The notes under the pieces: generated by a model
What the model was told of the DNA's origin: nothing
What the model saw: the letters and a program-made list of their open reading frames with translations, nothing else
Database searches by the model: none
Assembly: GCF_963676685.1 (NCBI RefSeq)
Contig: NC_092348.1
Coordinates: 29,921,386 to 29,985,385 of the forward strand
Length of the DNA: 64,000 nt
Direction: 5' to 3'
From: Mytilus edulis
Taxonomy: Eukaryota; Mollusca; Bivalvia; Mytilida; Mytilidae
Translations under genes and position numbers: made by a program
Part shown: in pieces, positions 24,722 through 34,447 of the stretch
How the letters are laid out: each line of letters starts with the position of its first letter
How positions within the stretch are numbered: position 1 is the stretch's first letter

Positions 24722-26569
24722 ATGTCTCAGTTGGAGCCGAATCGTCCGAATTTAGGAAATTCTCGTAGAAACCCAAAGGAAAATAGAAATCGGTTTTCTA
24801 AACAGAATTATGTTACTGATAATAAATACTATCAGCGAGAATGTACTGTTAGGGTGGAAAAAATTCCTATACAAGTAATTGGAGAAAGAGTTGTGATAGA
24901 TGATATTGAGACTTTAACCGGACTGAATAGTGTATTAGCAGTAGTACGATGTGATTTATCGTCATATGATATAACCTTTGACTCTAAAGAGAATGCGTTT
25001 AAAATGTTACGAGGCGTAGAAATTGCCAATAGAGATTTTGAGTGTAGTATGATGTTTTCTGACATAACTGTAGTTTCAGTTATAAAATTGCCATCTTATA
25101 TTTGTGATGATGAGATTACAAGTAAGATTGAAAGTAAAGGAGTGAAAGTAGTTTCACCTGTTTATAGAAGAACCGTACCTGGGACTCAGGTTGCTGATGG
25201 CACACGATTCATGAGGTGTAAGTTTCCTCCAGGGGTAGTAGCCCTGCCGTGGTCAATGCCTTTTAAATTTGGCACCGACACCAAATACTATCGTGTGGTT
25301 CATAACAACCAAACAAAGGTTTGCTCAGAGTGTTCATCTCCTGAGCACATGAGGAAAGATTGTCCACATTTTTTGTGTTATGGTTGTGGAGAAACTGGAC
25401 ATGCATTGAAAAGTTGTCGAGCAAAAAAATGTAAATTTTGCCGTAATTTGCCGTTGAAATGTGTTTGTAAGCCTTCAACGAGATGGGAACATGAAAGCCG
25501 TAACCGAGAAGAAAATAACAGAAATTGTCCGGACTGTGGAGAATATTTCTGTATGTGTAAATGTAGAATTTGCAGAAATGCAAACTTGAAATGTACATGT
25601 ACTTGCTACACATGTGACACAATTCCATGTGTATGTAAATGTCACCATTGCCGAAGTGACCCGTGCGTTTGTCCTTGTACTGATTGTTCTAAATATCCGT
25701 GTGTATGTCAATGTACAGATTGTGATCAATCATTAAAAGATTGTATTTGTATGCTAGCTAATGACAGTAATTCTGAAGATATAATACAAATAAGACCAGA
25801 TGTAAATAGTGCAGATGAGGAGGATACAGAAACCTTGGTAAAGTCTACTTTAAGTGAAAATGTACATGACATTGAAAGTACACCAAGTGAAAAATGTATT
25901 GAAGATGAAGGAAAACAGGACAGTGAAGCTAAAATACAATTAGATGGGTCAGACAAAGTGCGAAAAACAGCAGTCTCAAAGTTAACAGTAGTGGACGTAG
26001 AAGTGCACAATGAGCAAAATGGGGTTCAAGATGGTTTAAAGAGGAAGCGACCAATTTCAGAGGATGGTTTTGGTGACAATGATGATCATAGAACAGATAG
26101 TTCAATTGAAACTGATATAGTTGAGAGTGCAAGTATTATTGCTGGAACAGACAGAGAATTAAGTGAAGGTAAAAAAATCAAGAGAAATGATGACACCGCG
26201 ATCTCCTGCGATACTGTTGTAGGAGGGGGTGGTGAAATCAATGATGTTGATATGGAGAATAGTCTCTCATTGAATGAGATAATTGGCACCTTGGTTGGTG
26301 ATGAAGTAATCACCACTGAAGGTGCAAAAGAAAATGAAGAATTGTCTGTCTGTTCTGGTGATGGGTATGAAAGTTCAGTAGAAATACTGGATATAAATAG
26401 TGATGTTGATGTTAAAATTGTGGGTCAATTTATTAGTGCTAAGGAAGCTCGAAAATTAAAAAAAAAACAGAGAAAGCTTGAAAGGAGATCAAGGTTAAAC
26501 CCTCCTCCTAATCTAGATGGTAAAGGTGTTAGATCTGTAGGTCAAAATTGTGAAAGTACTAAGATGTAA
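24722..26569 (+). CDS. L1 ORF1: RNA-binding zinc-knuckle protein
   Basis: A 615-residue ORF1, expected to bind LINE RNA and form the ribonucleoprotein that enters the nucleus. The ATG at 24722 (MSQLEPN) is preferred; the open frame upstream back to 24665 has no ATG. Residues about 35-195 look like one or two RRM-type folds. Two canonical CX2CX4HX4C knuckles follow at about 201-214 and 219-232. Next comes a striking run of seven CX2C-X4-6-CXC modules to about residue 345, then an acidic, disordered, Ser/Asp/Glu-rich region and a lysine/arginine-rich C-terminus. L2 and L3 keep a single copy of the CX2C...CXC module. No stop or frameshift is seen. It ends in TAA three bases before the ORF2 ATG, in the same frame. 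Confidence 0.9.
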   Translation: MSQLEPNRPNLGNSRRNPKENRNRFSKQNYVTDNKYYQRECTVRVEKIPIQVIGERVVIDDIETLTGLNSVLAVVRCDLSSYDITFDSKENAFKMLRGVEIANRDFECSMMFSDITVVSVIKLPSYICDDEITSKIESKGVKVVSPVYRRTVPGTQVADGTRFMRCKFPPGVVALPWSMPFKFGTDTKYYRVVHNNQTKVCSECSSPEHMRKDCPHFLCYGCGETGHALKSCRAKKCKFCRNLPLKCVCKPSTRWEHESRNREENNRNCPDCGEYFCMCKCRICRNANLKCTCTCYTCDTIPCVCKCHHCRSDPCVCPCTDCSKYPCVCQCTDCDQSLKDCICMLANDSNSEDIIQIRPDVNSADEEDTETLVKSTLSENVHDIESTPSEKCIEDEGKQDSEAKIQLDGSDKVRKTAVSKLTVVDVEVHNEQNGVQDGLKRKRPISEDGFGDNDDHRTDSSIETDIVESASIIAGTDRELSEGKKIKRNDDTAISCDTVVGGGGEINDVDMENSLSLNEIIGTLVGDEVITTEGAKENEELSVCSGDGYESSVEILDINSDVDVKIVGQFISAKEARKLKKKQRKLERRSRLNPPPNLDGKGVRSVGQNCESTKM

Positions 26570-26572
26570 ACA

Positions 26573-29500
26573 ATGGATAAATATGTAATTTTATTTTATT
26601 TTATTTTTGCAATGGTGCTTATATGTTCATTTAATTGTAATGGTCTTAGATGTGTAAATAATTTTCAGAACTTTGTTAGCGTTATTGATGATAAAAAAAT
26701 TAGTATTGTACTTTTACAGGAGACTTTTTGGGATAATAATTATATAGATAGCATAAAGCATTTATATCCAGGTAAAATCACTTGTAATAATGGTTTGAAT
26801 TGTAGACAAGGTGTTGCTGTACTTTCAAATAATTATTGTAAAGATAAGATACAGTTTGTTTATTCTGATGAAAAAGGTAGATTTTTACATGTAACATTTC
26901 TTGAGAATGAAAAATTGTACAATATTATATCGTTATATGCGCCAAATACGTTAACTGAAAGAACAGATTTCTTTGAATTTGTGAAACTGTATACGGATAA
27001 AATGGACAATTTAATTATTGGAGGCGACTTCAATACTAGTTTGTCTAATTTAGACAGGGGTGGCAAAACAAAACATATTGTAGATGAACCATGTAGAAAA
27101 TTATATGAAATAGTTAATAATAATAATGTGTATGATGTGTGGCGTGCTAGAAACACCCACAATAGAATATTTTCATGGAAACGTATTAGTAATAATGAAT
27201 TACAACAGAGTAGGATAGATTATTTCTTAGTTAGTAGACAGTTGTCACCATGTATTCAAAATGTATATTATAACTTAACTAGTTTAAGTGATCATGCTTT
27301 TGTTATATTGAATGTAAACTGTAACAATATAGAAAGAGGTCCTGGTTTGTGGATCCTTAATAATACTCTTTTACAAAATGAACAGTATGTTAGAAGAGTT
27401 AAAGAAATTATAACTGTAGAAAAAGAAAATGAGTTACATGAAAGAGATATTTTGATATGGTGGGATAATCTTAAGTATAAAATTAAAAGATATTCCCAAA
27501 TTTTTTCTTCTTCTTTAGCTAAGGAAAATAGAAGAGATTATTTTAGATTAGAAAAGCAAATTAATACTTTATGTGAAAAAGCTGCCAATGGCAATGATTT
27601 TGATATAGCTAAATTAGAAAGTTTGAGATTAGAATTGTCTCAATATGAATTAGAAAAATGTAGAGGCGCTGTTCTCAGATCTAAAGCTGTTTGGGCTGTT
27701 GAATCAGACAAAAATACAAAATATTTTTTAAATTTAGAAAAATATAAACAGGAGAATAATTCTGTAAAGGAATTGTTGAATGTGAATAATGAATGTGTTA
27801 ATGACATTAATGGTATTTTAGATTTGCAATATGATTTTTATAAAGAATTGTATACTTGTGTTGATACTGATGATATAAAAATGAATGAATTATTGGATTG
27901 TGTAGATGTAAAAATAGATGAAAATGATCATCAATTATGTGAGTCAGATATTTCGTTTGATGAAATAATAAAAGCATTATCTCAAATGTCTAAAAATAAA
28001 AGTCCAGGATCTGACGGACTTACTGTTGAGTTTTATTGTCATTTTTATTCTGAGCTTAAGTATGTACTTATGAAACTTTATAATACTATTCAACAAAAGG
28101 GATTTTTAAGTAGATCAATGAAATGTGGTGTTATAAGTCTTGTATTTAAGAAAAAAGGTGACAGAAGATTCCTTAAAAATTATAGACCGATATCTCTGTT
28201 ACAGGTTGATTATAAAATTTTGGCCAGGATAATGGCAAATAGGTTTAAAACTGTTTTACCAAAAATTATTTCTGTAGACCAAACTTGTTGTATAATGGGT
28301 CGAGATATATCTAATAATGTAGCAAATGTTAGAGATATCATAGAAATTATTGAAAGAGATGAACTTGAAGGTTATATTATCAAAATTGATCAAGAAAAGG
28401 CATTTGATAGAGTGAGTCACTCATATTTATTGAAGGTTCTTAAAAGATATGGTTTTGGAGATAAATTTATTAAATGGATTGAAATATTTTATAATGGTAT
28501 TAATAGTGCAGTAAAATGCAATGGTTTCTTAACAAACTATTTTTATATTAAGAATGGTATTAGACAAGGCTGTCCTATAAGTGCTTTATTGTATGTTTTA
28601 GCTGCTGAGCCTTTACATAGTGAGATTGTTAAAAATGATTTGATAAAAGGTATTGTTGTTCCAAATAGTGGAAAAGTATGATTAATTTTTCAGCATGCAG
28701 ACGATACAACTTTATCTGTCTGTAGTAAACAATCTATATCAGAAGTTTTTAAAGTTTTTGATCTATATAGTAGAGCAACTGGTGCTAAAATTAATAGACA
28801 AAAATCTGAAATTTTATGTGTTGGAAAGGGAGATTTGTCACCTGTAGAAAAACAGGAGTATGGTTTACAAGTATGTGATAATAATGTACAGTTACTTGGT
28901 GTTTATGTTGGAAAAAACAGAAATATATGTGATGATCTAAATTGGAAAGAAAAGATATCAAAATTAAAATCTCTTTTGAATATATGGTTACAAAGGCAAT
29001 TAACATTGCAGGGTAGAGTTGTTGTTGTAAATACGTTAATGATGTCCAGATTTTGGTACACTCTTTTTGTATCCTCTATCCCGGAATGGGCTTATCATGA
29101 GATAAAGATTTTATGTGTTAATTTTGTATGGAATAAGAGATCTCATTTGGTGAATTATAATGTTATAATAAATACTAAATGTAATGGAGGTTTGCAATTA
29201 GTTGACATGAAATGTAAAATACATGCATTTAGACTAAAGTTTTTAGGAAGATTGATAAATGATGAATATGATGTACTATGGAAACATACTTTTAAATATT
29301 TTGTATCAAAGATTTATAATATGAATCTTGGTTTAGAAGTCTTGTTTATTCAAGTACCACATTGTGAGTTAAAATGTTTACCGATTGTGTATATTGAAAT
29401 GTTAGAAGCTTGGTATATCTTGAGACAGAAGTCTGAATTGAAATTAAGTGTAGAAAACATATATGACCAACCATTGTTTAGGAATCCAGAGATTGTATTG

Positions 29501-30475
29501 AAGGATAAATCAATACTTTGGTATGATTTTATAAATGCTGGTATTATTACTCTTAAGGACATATGTTATGAGGTTAAAACAGGGTTTTTACCTGATTGTG
29601 CTATTGTTGAAATGATACAAAATGTATTTGAAAATGCAAATGTAAAGAATGTAATTGACCGTTATCATTGTTTAATTTGTGCAATTCCTGATGACTGGAA
29701 GCAGACCGTGCAAAGTGAATTGCATCATAGGAATGCAAAAAGAACAATAGACATTTCTGTTATCATTAATCATGTACCATTTGAGTTACCATTGTGTACT
29801 GTTAAAAAGCTGTATAATTGTTTATTAGATGATATTTGTAAAGATCCATGTGGTGTTGAAATGTGGAAAACACTGTTCAATATTGATGATAATGACCTTA
29901 GTCAAATGTGGTGTAATGTTAATTTATTCTGGAAACCTGGAAAGTTTATTGAACTAGATTACAAAATACTTCATAATTGTATATTTACCAAAAGTAAATT
30001 CAAAAGAATTGGATGGTCTGATGATGATTTATGTGATGTTTGTGGTAGTGAAATTGAAGATCTATTACATATGTTTATAAACTGTGATGAACTTTTAGAA
30101 TTCCATAACTATTTGTCTGAACTGTTTGTAAAATTATTTGAAAATTGTGATTCTGACAAGATAAGTGGTGTACAGAGTGAACATTTGCTACTATTTGGGT
30201 TAAATTGGAAAATGAAAGGTGTTAATGACAGTTTTGTTAACTTTCTGCTTTCAACTGCAAGATATTGTATATTTAGAAGAAGGAATATTATAATGAATGG
30301 CAAAACAAATGTTAATTTGGTTCAACTTTTCAAGTACACACTGAAACATTATGTCATGTATTTTTATGTGTATATGTGTCAGAAATGTAAAATGAATTCT
30401 TTATTTGAAAAGAAATTTTTGCTTGATAACCCTCTGCTTAAAGAAGTAGACGATGATATAATATTTAAACTGTAG
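26573..30475 (+). pseudogene. L1 ORF2: endonuclease-reverse transcriptase with one in-frame TGA
   Basis: A 1301-codon frame, the same length as L2 ORF2, broken only by TGA at 28679-28681 (codon 703), four codons before the catalytic HADD. The N-terminus is an APE-like endonuclease: FNCNG near residue 20, LQETFW, GGDFNTSLS with Asp 152, QSRIDYF and LSDHAF. The RT core follows (YRPISLLQVDYKILARIMANR, IDQEKAFDR, NGIRQGCPISALL, then HADDT after the stop), then the thumb and a C-terminal CX2CX8HX4C knuckle starting at residue 1154. It would nick the tRNA gene and prime reverse transcription there. As read, translation would stop inside the RT palm, leaving the endonuclease intact but the polymerase dead. 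Suppression of the stop or a sequencing error are alternatives. Confidence 0.92.
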
Positions 30476-30618
30476 TTATTTGAATATATAAACTGATTGT
30501 GTCATGTAGACATTTATACAGAAGCTTGAAATTGAATGTTATAGACATTTTGAATTGATATTGACACTTGTGATAATGTTTTATGTATTTTAATGTGTAT
30601 AATATGATGTCTTATTTT

Positions 30619-30624
30619 AATAAA
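30619..30624 (+). promoter_or_regulatory. AATAAA of L1
   Basis: AATAAA lies only about three bases before the A tail (30628-30640), closer than the usual 10-30 nt. The same AATAAAGATAAA ending is seen in L4. Confidence 0.6.
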
Positions 30625-30640
30625 GATAAAAAAAAAAAAA

Positions 30641-30651
30641 AAGGCGTTGGA
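30641..30651 (+). repeat. Target-site duplication of L1, right copy
   Basis: AAGGCGTTGGA after the A tail, matching 24444-24454. The leading AA merges with the tail, so the junction is uncertain by two bases. Confidence 0.9.
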
Positions 30652-30703
30652 CTTAAGTTCCAATGGACGTATGTCCGCGTGGGTTCGAACCCCACCCGCA
30701 CTA
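30641..30703 (+). pseudogene. tRNA-Leu 3' remnant downstream of L1
   Basis: tRNA nucleotides 21 to the discriminator, with anticodon arm, variable arm, B box and terminator intact, but no A box or 5' acceptor strand. Confidence 0.95.
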
Positions 30704-31300
30704 GTCTTATTTTTATTACACCAAATTGAAGTTTTGCCTGAAACTGAGTGAATTGTACGCAAGTGAAGCTCCTTATAATATCGAATAAGCAATGCAATCA
30801 AAGTTCCCAAATATAGATCTACAGTTGCTGCTAGAACAGTAAGTAATGCTTTAAATTGTTACCGCAGTATTTTTTCCTAATAGCGCAACTGCAATCAGGA
30901 GTAACACTTAAAATGACTAAGCAGATATCATATGCCCTTGCAGTACACTTTTATGAAAAGGAAAAATATTGTATGTAAAATTGCTCCCGTGATGCGAATT
31001 GATTTTTTTTTCTTTCGGTGAAATGATCGTTTATGAGATAATAAACTTTTTTTTCTCTCGCAATTATGAAAATTCTTACAGTAACGGTACTCGGGTTGAC
31101 AAAACATCAAGTTTCACTTAATTGAATGTTTCAGCATGAAATCAGTTGAATTGCACGGGATTTTCGATGAAAAGGCTGTCTATTTGATTATTTTTCCTTT
31201 GCGGTATTTGATCTACACAATTGCGCCTTACAAATGAAATGCGAACATTGTGATAAGTAGCTATAGATTCATGTAACCATTTAAGATCCCCATCTGTAAC

Positions 31301-31383
31301 AGTGTGGTGGCCGAGTGGTTAAGGCGTTGGACTTAAGTTCCAATGGACGTATGTCCGCGTTGGTTCGAACCCCACCCGCACTA
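31301..31383 (+). tRNA. tRNA-Leu(UAA), T-stem variant
   Basis: The T stem reads GTTGG instead of GTGGG, losing one G-C pair. It may fold less well. Spacer cactt/T9/ATA. Confidence 0.9.
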
Positions 31384-31983
31384 GTCTTATTTTTATTACA
31401 CCAAATTGAAGTTTTGCCTGAAACTGAGTGAATTGTACGCAAGTGAAGCTCCTTATAATATCGAATAAGCAATGCAATCAAAGTTCCCAAATATAGATCT
31501 ACAGTTGCTGCTAGAACAGTAAGTAATGCTTTAAATTGTTACCGCAGTATTTTTTCCTAATAGCGCAACTGCAATCAGGAGTAACACTTAAAATGACTAA
31601 GCAGATATCATATGCCCTTGCAGTACACTTTTATGAAAAGGAAAAATATTGTATGTAAAATTGCTCCCGTGATGCGAATTGATTTTTTTTTCTTTCGGTG
31701 AAATGATCGTTTATGAGATAATAAACTTTTTTTTCTCTCGCAATTATGAAAATTCTTACAGTAACGGTACTCGGGTTGACAAAACATCAAGTTTCACTTA
31801 ATTGAATGTTTCAGCATGAAATCAGTTGAATTGCACGGGATTTTCGATGAAAAGGCTGTCTATTTGATTATTTTTCCTTTGCGGTATTTGATCTACACAA
31901 TTGCGCCTTACAAATGAAATGCGAACATTGTGATAAGTAGCTATTATAGATTCATGTAACCATTTAAGATCCCCATCTGTATC

Positions 31984-32066
31984 AGTGTGGTGGCCGAGTG
32001 GTTAAGGCGTTGGACTTAAGTTCCAATGGACGTATGTCCGCGTGGGTTCGAACCCCACCCGCACTA
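31984..32066 (+). tRNA. tRNA-Leu(UAA)
   Basis: Gene as type copy. Upstream tgtatcag allele and TAT insertion. Spacer cactt/T9/ATA. Confidence 0.97.
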
Positions 32067-32663
32067 GTCTTATTTTTATTACACCAAATTGAAGTTTTGC
32101 CTGAAACTGAGTGAATTGTACGCAAGTGAAGCTCCTTATAATATCGAATAAGCAATGCAATCAAAGTTCCCAAATATAGATCTACAGTTGCTGCTAGAAC
32201 AGTAAGTAATGCTTTAAATTGTTACCGCAGTATTTTTTCCTAATAGCGCAACTGCAATCAGGAGTAACACTAAAAATGACTAAGCAGATATCATATGCCC
32301 TTGCAGTACACTTTTATGAAAAGGAAAAATATTGTATGTAAAATTGCTCCCGTGATGCGAATTGATTTTTTTTTCTTTCGGTGAAATGATCGTTTATGAG
32401 ATAATAAACTTTTTTTTCTCTCGCAATTATGAAAATTCTTACAGTAACGGTACTCGGGTTGACAAAACATCAAGTTTCACTTAATTGAATGTTTCAGCAT
32501 GAAATCAGTTGAATTGCACGGGATTTTCGATGAAAAGGCTGTCTATTTGATTATTTTTCCTTTGCGGTATTTGATCTACACAATTGCGCCTTACAAATGA
32601 AATGCGAACATTGTGATAAGTAGCTATAGATTCATGTAACCATTTAAGATCCCCATCTGTAAC

Positions 32664-32746
32664 AGTGTGGTGGCCGAGTGGTTAAGGCGTTGGACTTAAG
32701 TTCCAATGGACGTATGTCCGCGTGGGTTCGAACCCCACCCGCACTA
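32664..32746 (+). tRNA. tRNA-Leu(UAA)
   Basis: Gene as type copy. Spacer cacta/T9/ATA. Confidence 0.97.
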
Positions 32747-33343
32747 GTCTTATTTTTATTACACCAAATTGAAATTTTGCCTGAAACTGAGTGAATTGTA
32801 CGCAAGTGAAGCTCCTTATAATATCGAATAAGCAATGCAATCAAAGTTCCCAAATATAGATCTACAGTTGCTGCTAGAACAGTAAGTAATGCTTTAAATT
32901 GTTACCGCAGTATTTTTTCCTAATAGCGCAACTGCAATCAGGAGTAACACTAAAAATGACTAAGCAGAAATCATATGCCCTTGCAGTACACTTTTATGAA
33001 AAGGAAAAATATTGTATGTAAAATTGCTCCCGTGATGCGAATTGATTTTTTTTTCTTTCGGTGAAATGATCGTTTATGAGATAATAAACTTTTTTTTCTC
33101 TCGCAATTATGAAAATTCTTACAGTAACGGTACTCGGGTTGACAAAACATCAAGTTTCACTTAATTGAATGTTTCAGCATGAAATCAGTTGAATTGCACG
33201 GGATTTTCGATGAAAAGGCTGTCTATTTGATTATTTTTCCTTTGCGGTATTTGATCTACACAATTGCGCCTTACAAATGAAATGCGAACATTGTGATAAG
33301 TAGCTATAGATTCATGTAACCATTTAAGATCCCCATCTGTAAC

Positions 33344-33426
33344 AGTGTGGTGGCCGAGTGGTTAAGGCGTTGGACTTAAGTTCCAATGGACGTATGTCCG
33401 CGTGGGTTCGAACCCCACCCGCACTA
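33344..33426 (+). tRNA. tRNA-Leu(UAA)
   Basis: Gene as type copy. Spacer cacta/T9/ATA with a private change (cagaaatcat). Confidence 0.97.
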
Positions 33427-34023
33427 GTCTTATTTTTATTACACCAAATTGAAATTTTGCCTGAAACTGAGTGAATTGTACGCAAGTGAAGCTCCTTATA
33501 ATATCGAATAAGCAATGCAATCAAAGTTCCCAAATATAGATCTACAGTTGCTGCTAGAACAGTAAGTAATGCTTTAAATTGTTACCGCAGTATTTTTTCC
33601 TAATAGCGCAACTGCAATCAGGAGTAACACTTAAAATGACTAAGCAGATATCATATGCCCTTGCAGTACACTTTTATGAAAAGGAAAAATATTGTATGTA
33701 AAATTGCTCCCGTGATGCGAATTGATTTTTTTTTCTTTCGGTGAAATGATCGTTTATGAGATAATAAACTTTTTTTTCTCTCGCAATTATGAAAATTCTT
33801 ACAGTAACGGTACTCGGGTTGACAAAACATCAAGTTTCACTTAATTGAATGTTTCAGCACGAAATCAGTTGAATTGCACGGGATTTTCGATGAAAAGGCT
33901 GTCTATTTGATTATTTTTCCTTTGCGGTATTTGATCTACACAATTGCGCCTTACAAATGAAATGCGAACATTGTGATAAGTAGCTATAGATTCATGTAAC
34001 CATTTAAGATCCCCATCTGTAAC

Positions 34024-34106
34024 AGTGTGGTGGCCGAGTGGTTAAGGCGTTGGACTTAAGTTCCAATGGACGTATGTCCGCGTGGGTTCGAACCCCACCC
34101 GCACTA
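34024..34106 (+). tRNA. tRNA-Leu(UAA)
   Basis: Gene as type copy; last complete copy before L2. Its downstream spacer has three private changes and is cut at 34239. Confidence 0.97.
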
Positions 34107-34241
34107 GTCTTATTTTTATTACACAAAATTGAAATTTTGCCTGAAACTGAGTGAATTGTACGCAAGTGAAGCTCCTTGTAATATCGAATAAGCAATGCAA
34201 TCAAAGTTCCCAAATATAGATCTACAGTTGCTGCTAGAAGG

Positions 34242-34250
34242 ACTTCCGGT
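34242..34250 (+). promoter_or_regulatory. ETS-type site at the 5' end of L2
   Basis: ACTTCCGGT; the complement ACCGGAAGT is the classic ETS-factor consensus. It sits at the extreme 5' end, where an internal Pol II promoter of a LINE would act. The same motif is at the 5' end of L3. The pyrimidine start CTTCC also resembles a TOP-type transcription start. Confidence 0.5.
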
Positions 34251-34390
34251 TGACCTATGAAAGAGTAAACAGGTGTTTATATCGAGAGAGTCAATCTAAT
34301 TCAAAAACTGTGTTTTTCCAAGTCATCGTATATGTGAATTTGTATATTTTGTGTCAGAATGTGATAATATACCTTAATATCGTTTGATTT

Positions 34391-34410
34391 TTTCAACTTT
34401 TTTGTTGAAA
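34391..34410 (+). repeat. Hairpin upstream of L2 ORF1
   Basis: Perfect 7-bp stem TTTCAAC/GTTGAAA with a T6 loop, just before the start-codon hairpin. Confidence 0.6.
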
Positions 34411-34418
34411 AAGACTTT

Positions 34419-34447
34419 GTTTTGTCACCCGGGATGGGTGACAAAAC
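34419..34447 (+). promoter_or_regulatory. Hairpin enclosing the L2 ORF1 start codon
   Basis: Perfect 12-bp stem GTTTTGTCACCC / GGGTGACAAAAC with a 5-nt loop GGGAT. The ATG at 34434 lies at the loop-stem edge. It may restrain ORF1 initiation. Confidence 0.6.

Larger units (their letters stand above)
24455..30640 (+). mobile_element. LINE L1: tRNA-Leu-targeted non-LTR retrotransposon
   Basis: About 6.2 kb inserted in the tRNA gene with an 11-bp target duplication. Order: 5' UTR of about 267 nt, ORF1, a 3-nt gap, ORF2, a 3' UTR of about 145 nt, AATAAA and an A tail. The combination of CCHC-bearing ORF1, APE-type endonuclease, RT and C-terminal CCHC, plus insertion into a multicopy RNA gene, fits the Tx1 group of the L1 superfamily (inference from family knowledge, no phylogeny run). 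Its 5' end does not resemble those of L2 and L3, so a modest 5' truncation cannot be excluded. One premature TGA in ORF2 suggests very recent inactivation or a polymorphism. Confidence 0.95.
30641..34239 (+). repeat. tRNA-Leu(UAA) tandem array, block 2
   Basis: Five complete tRNA copies plus the 3' remnant after L1. It ends inside a spacer, at ctgctagaa, where L2 begins. Units are 680-683 bp. One unit has an extra TAT (tagctattatagat). The units downstream of genes 32664, 33344 and 34024 carry gaaattttg. Confidence 0.95.

Noticed and set aside
25263-25729. Minus-strand frames over the cysteine-rich part of L1 ORF1
   Set aside because: Shadows of the cysteine codons (TGT/ACA); no family-like sequence.
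28679-28681. Programmed readthrough or selenocysteine at the L1 TGA
   Set aside because: No stop context known for strong readthrough and no SECIS-like element seen; a nonsense mutation is simpler.
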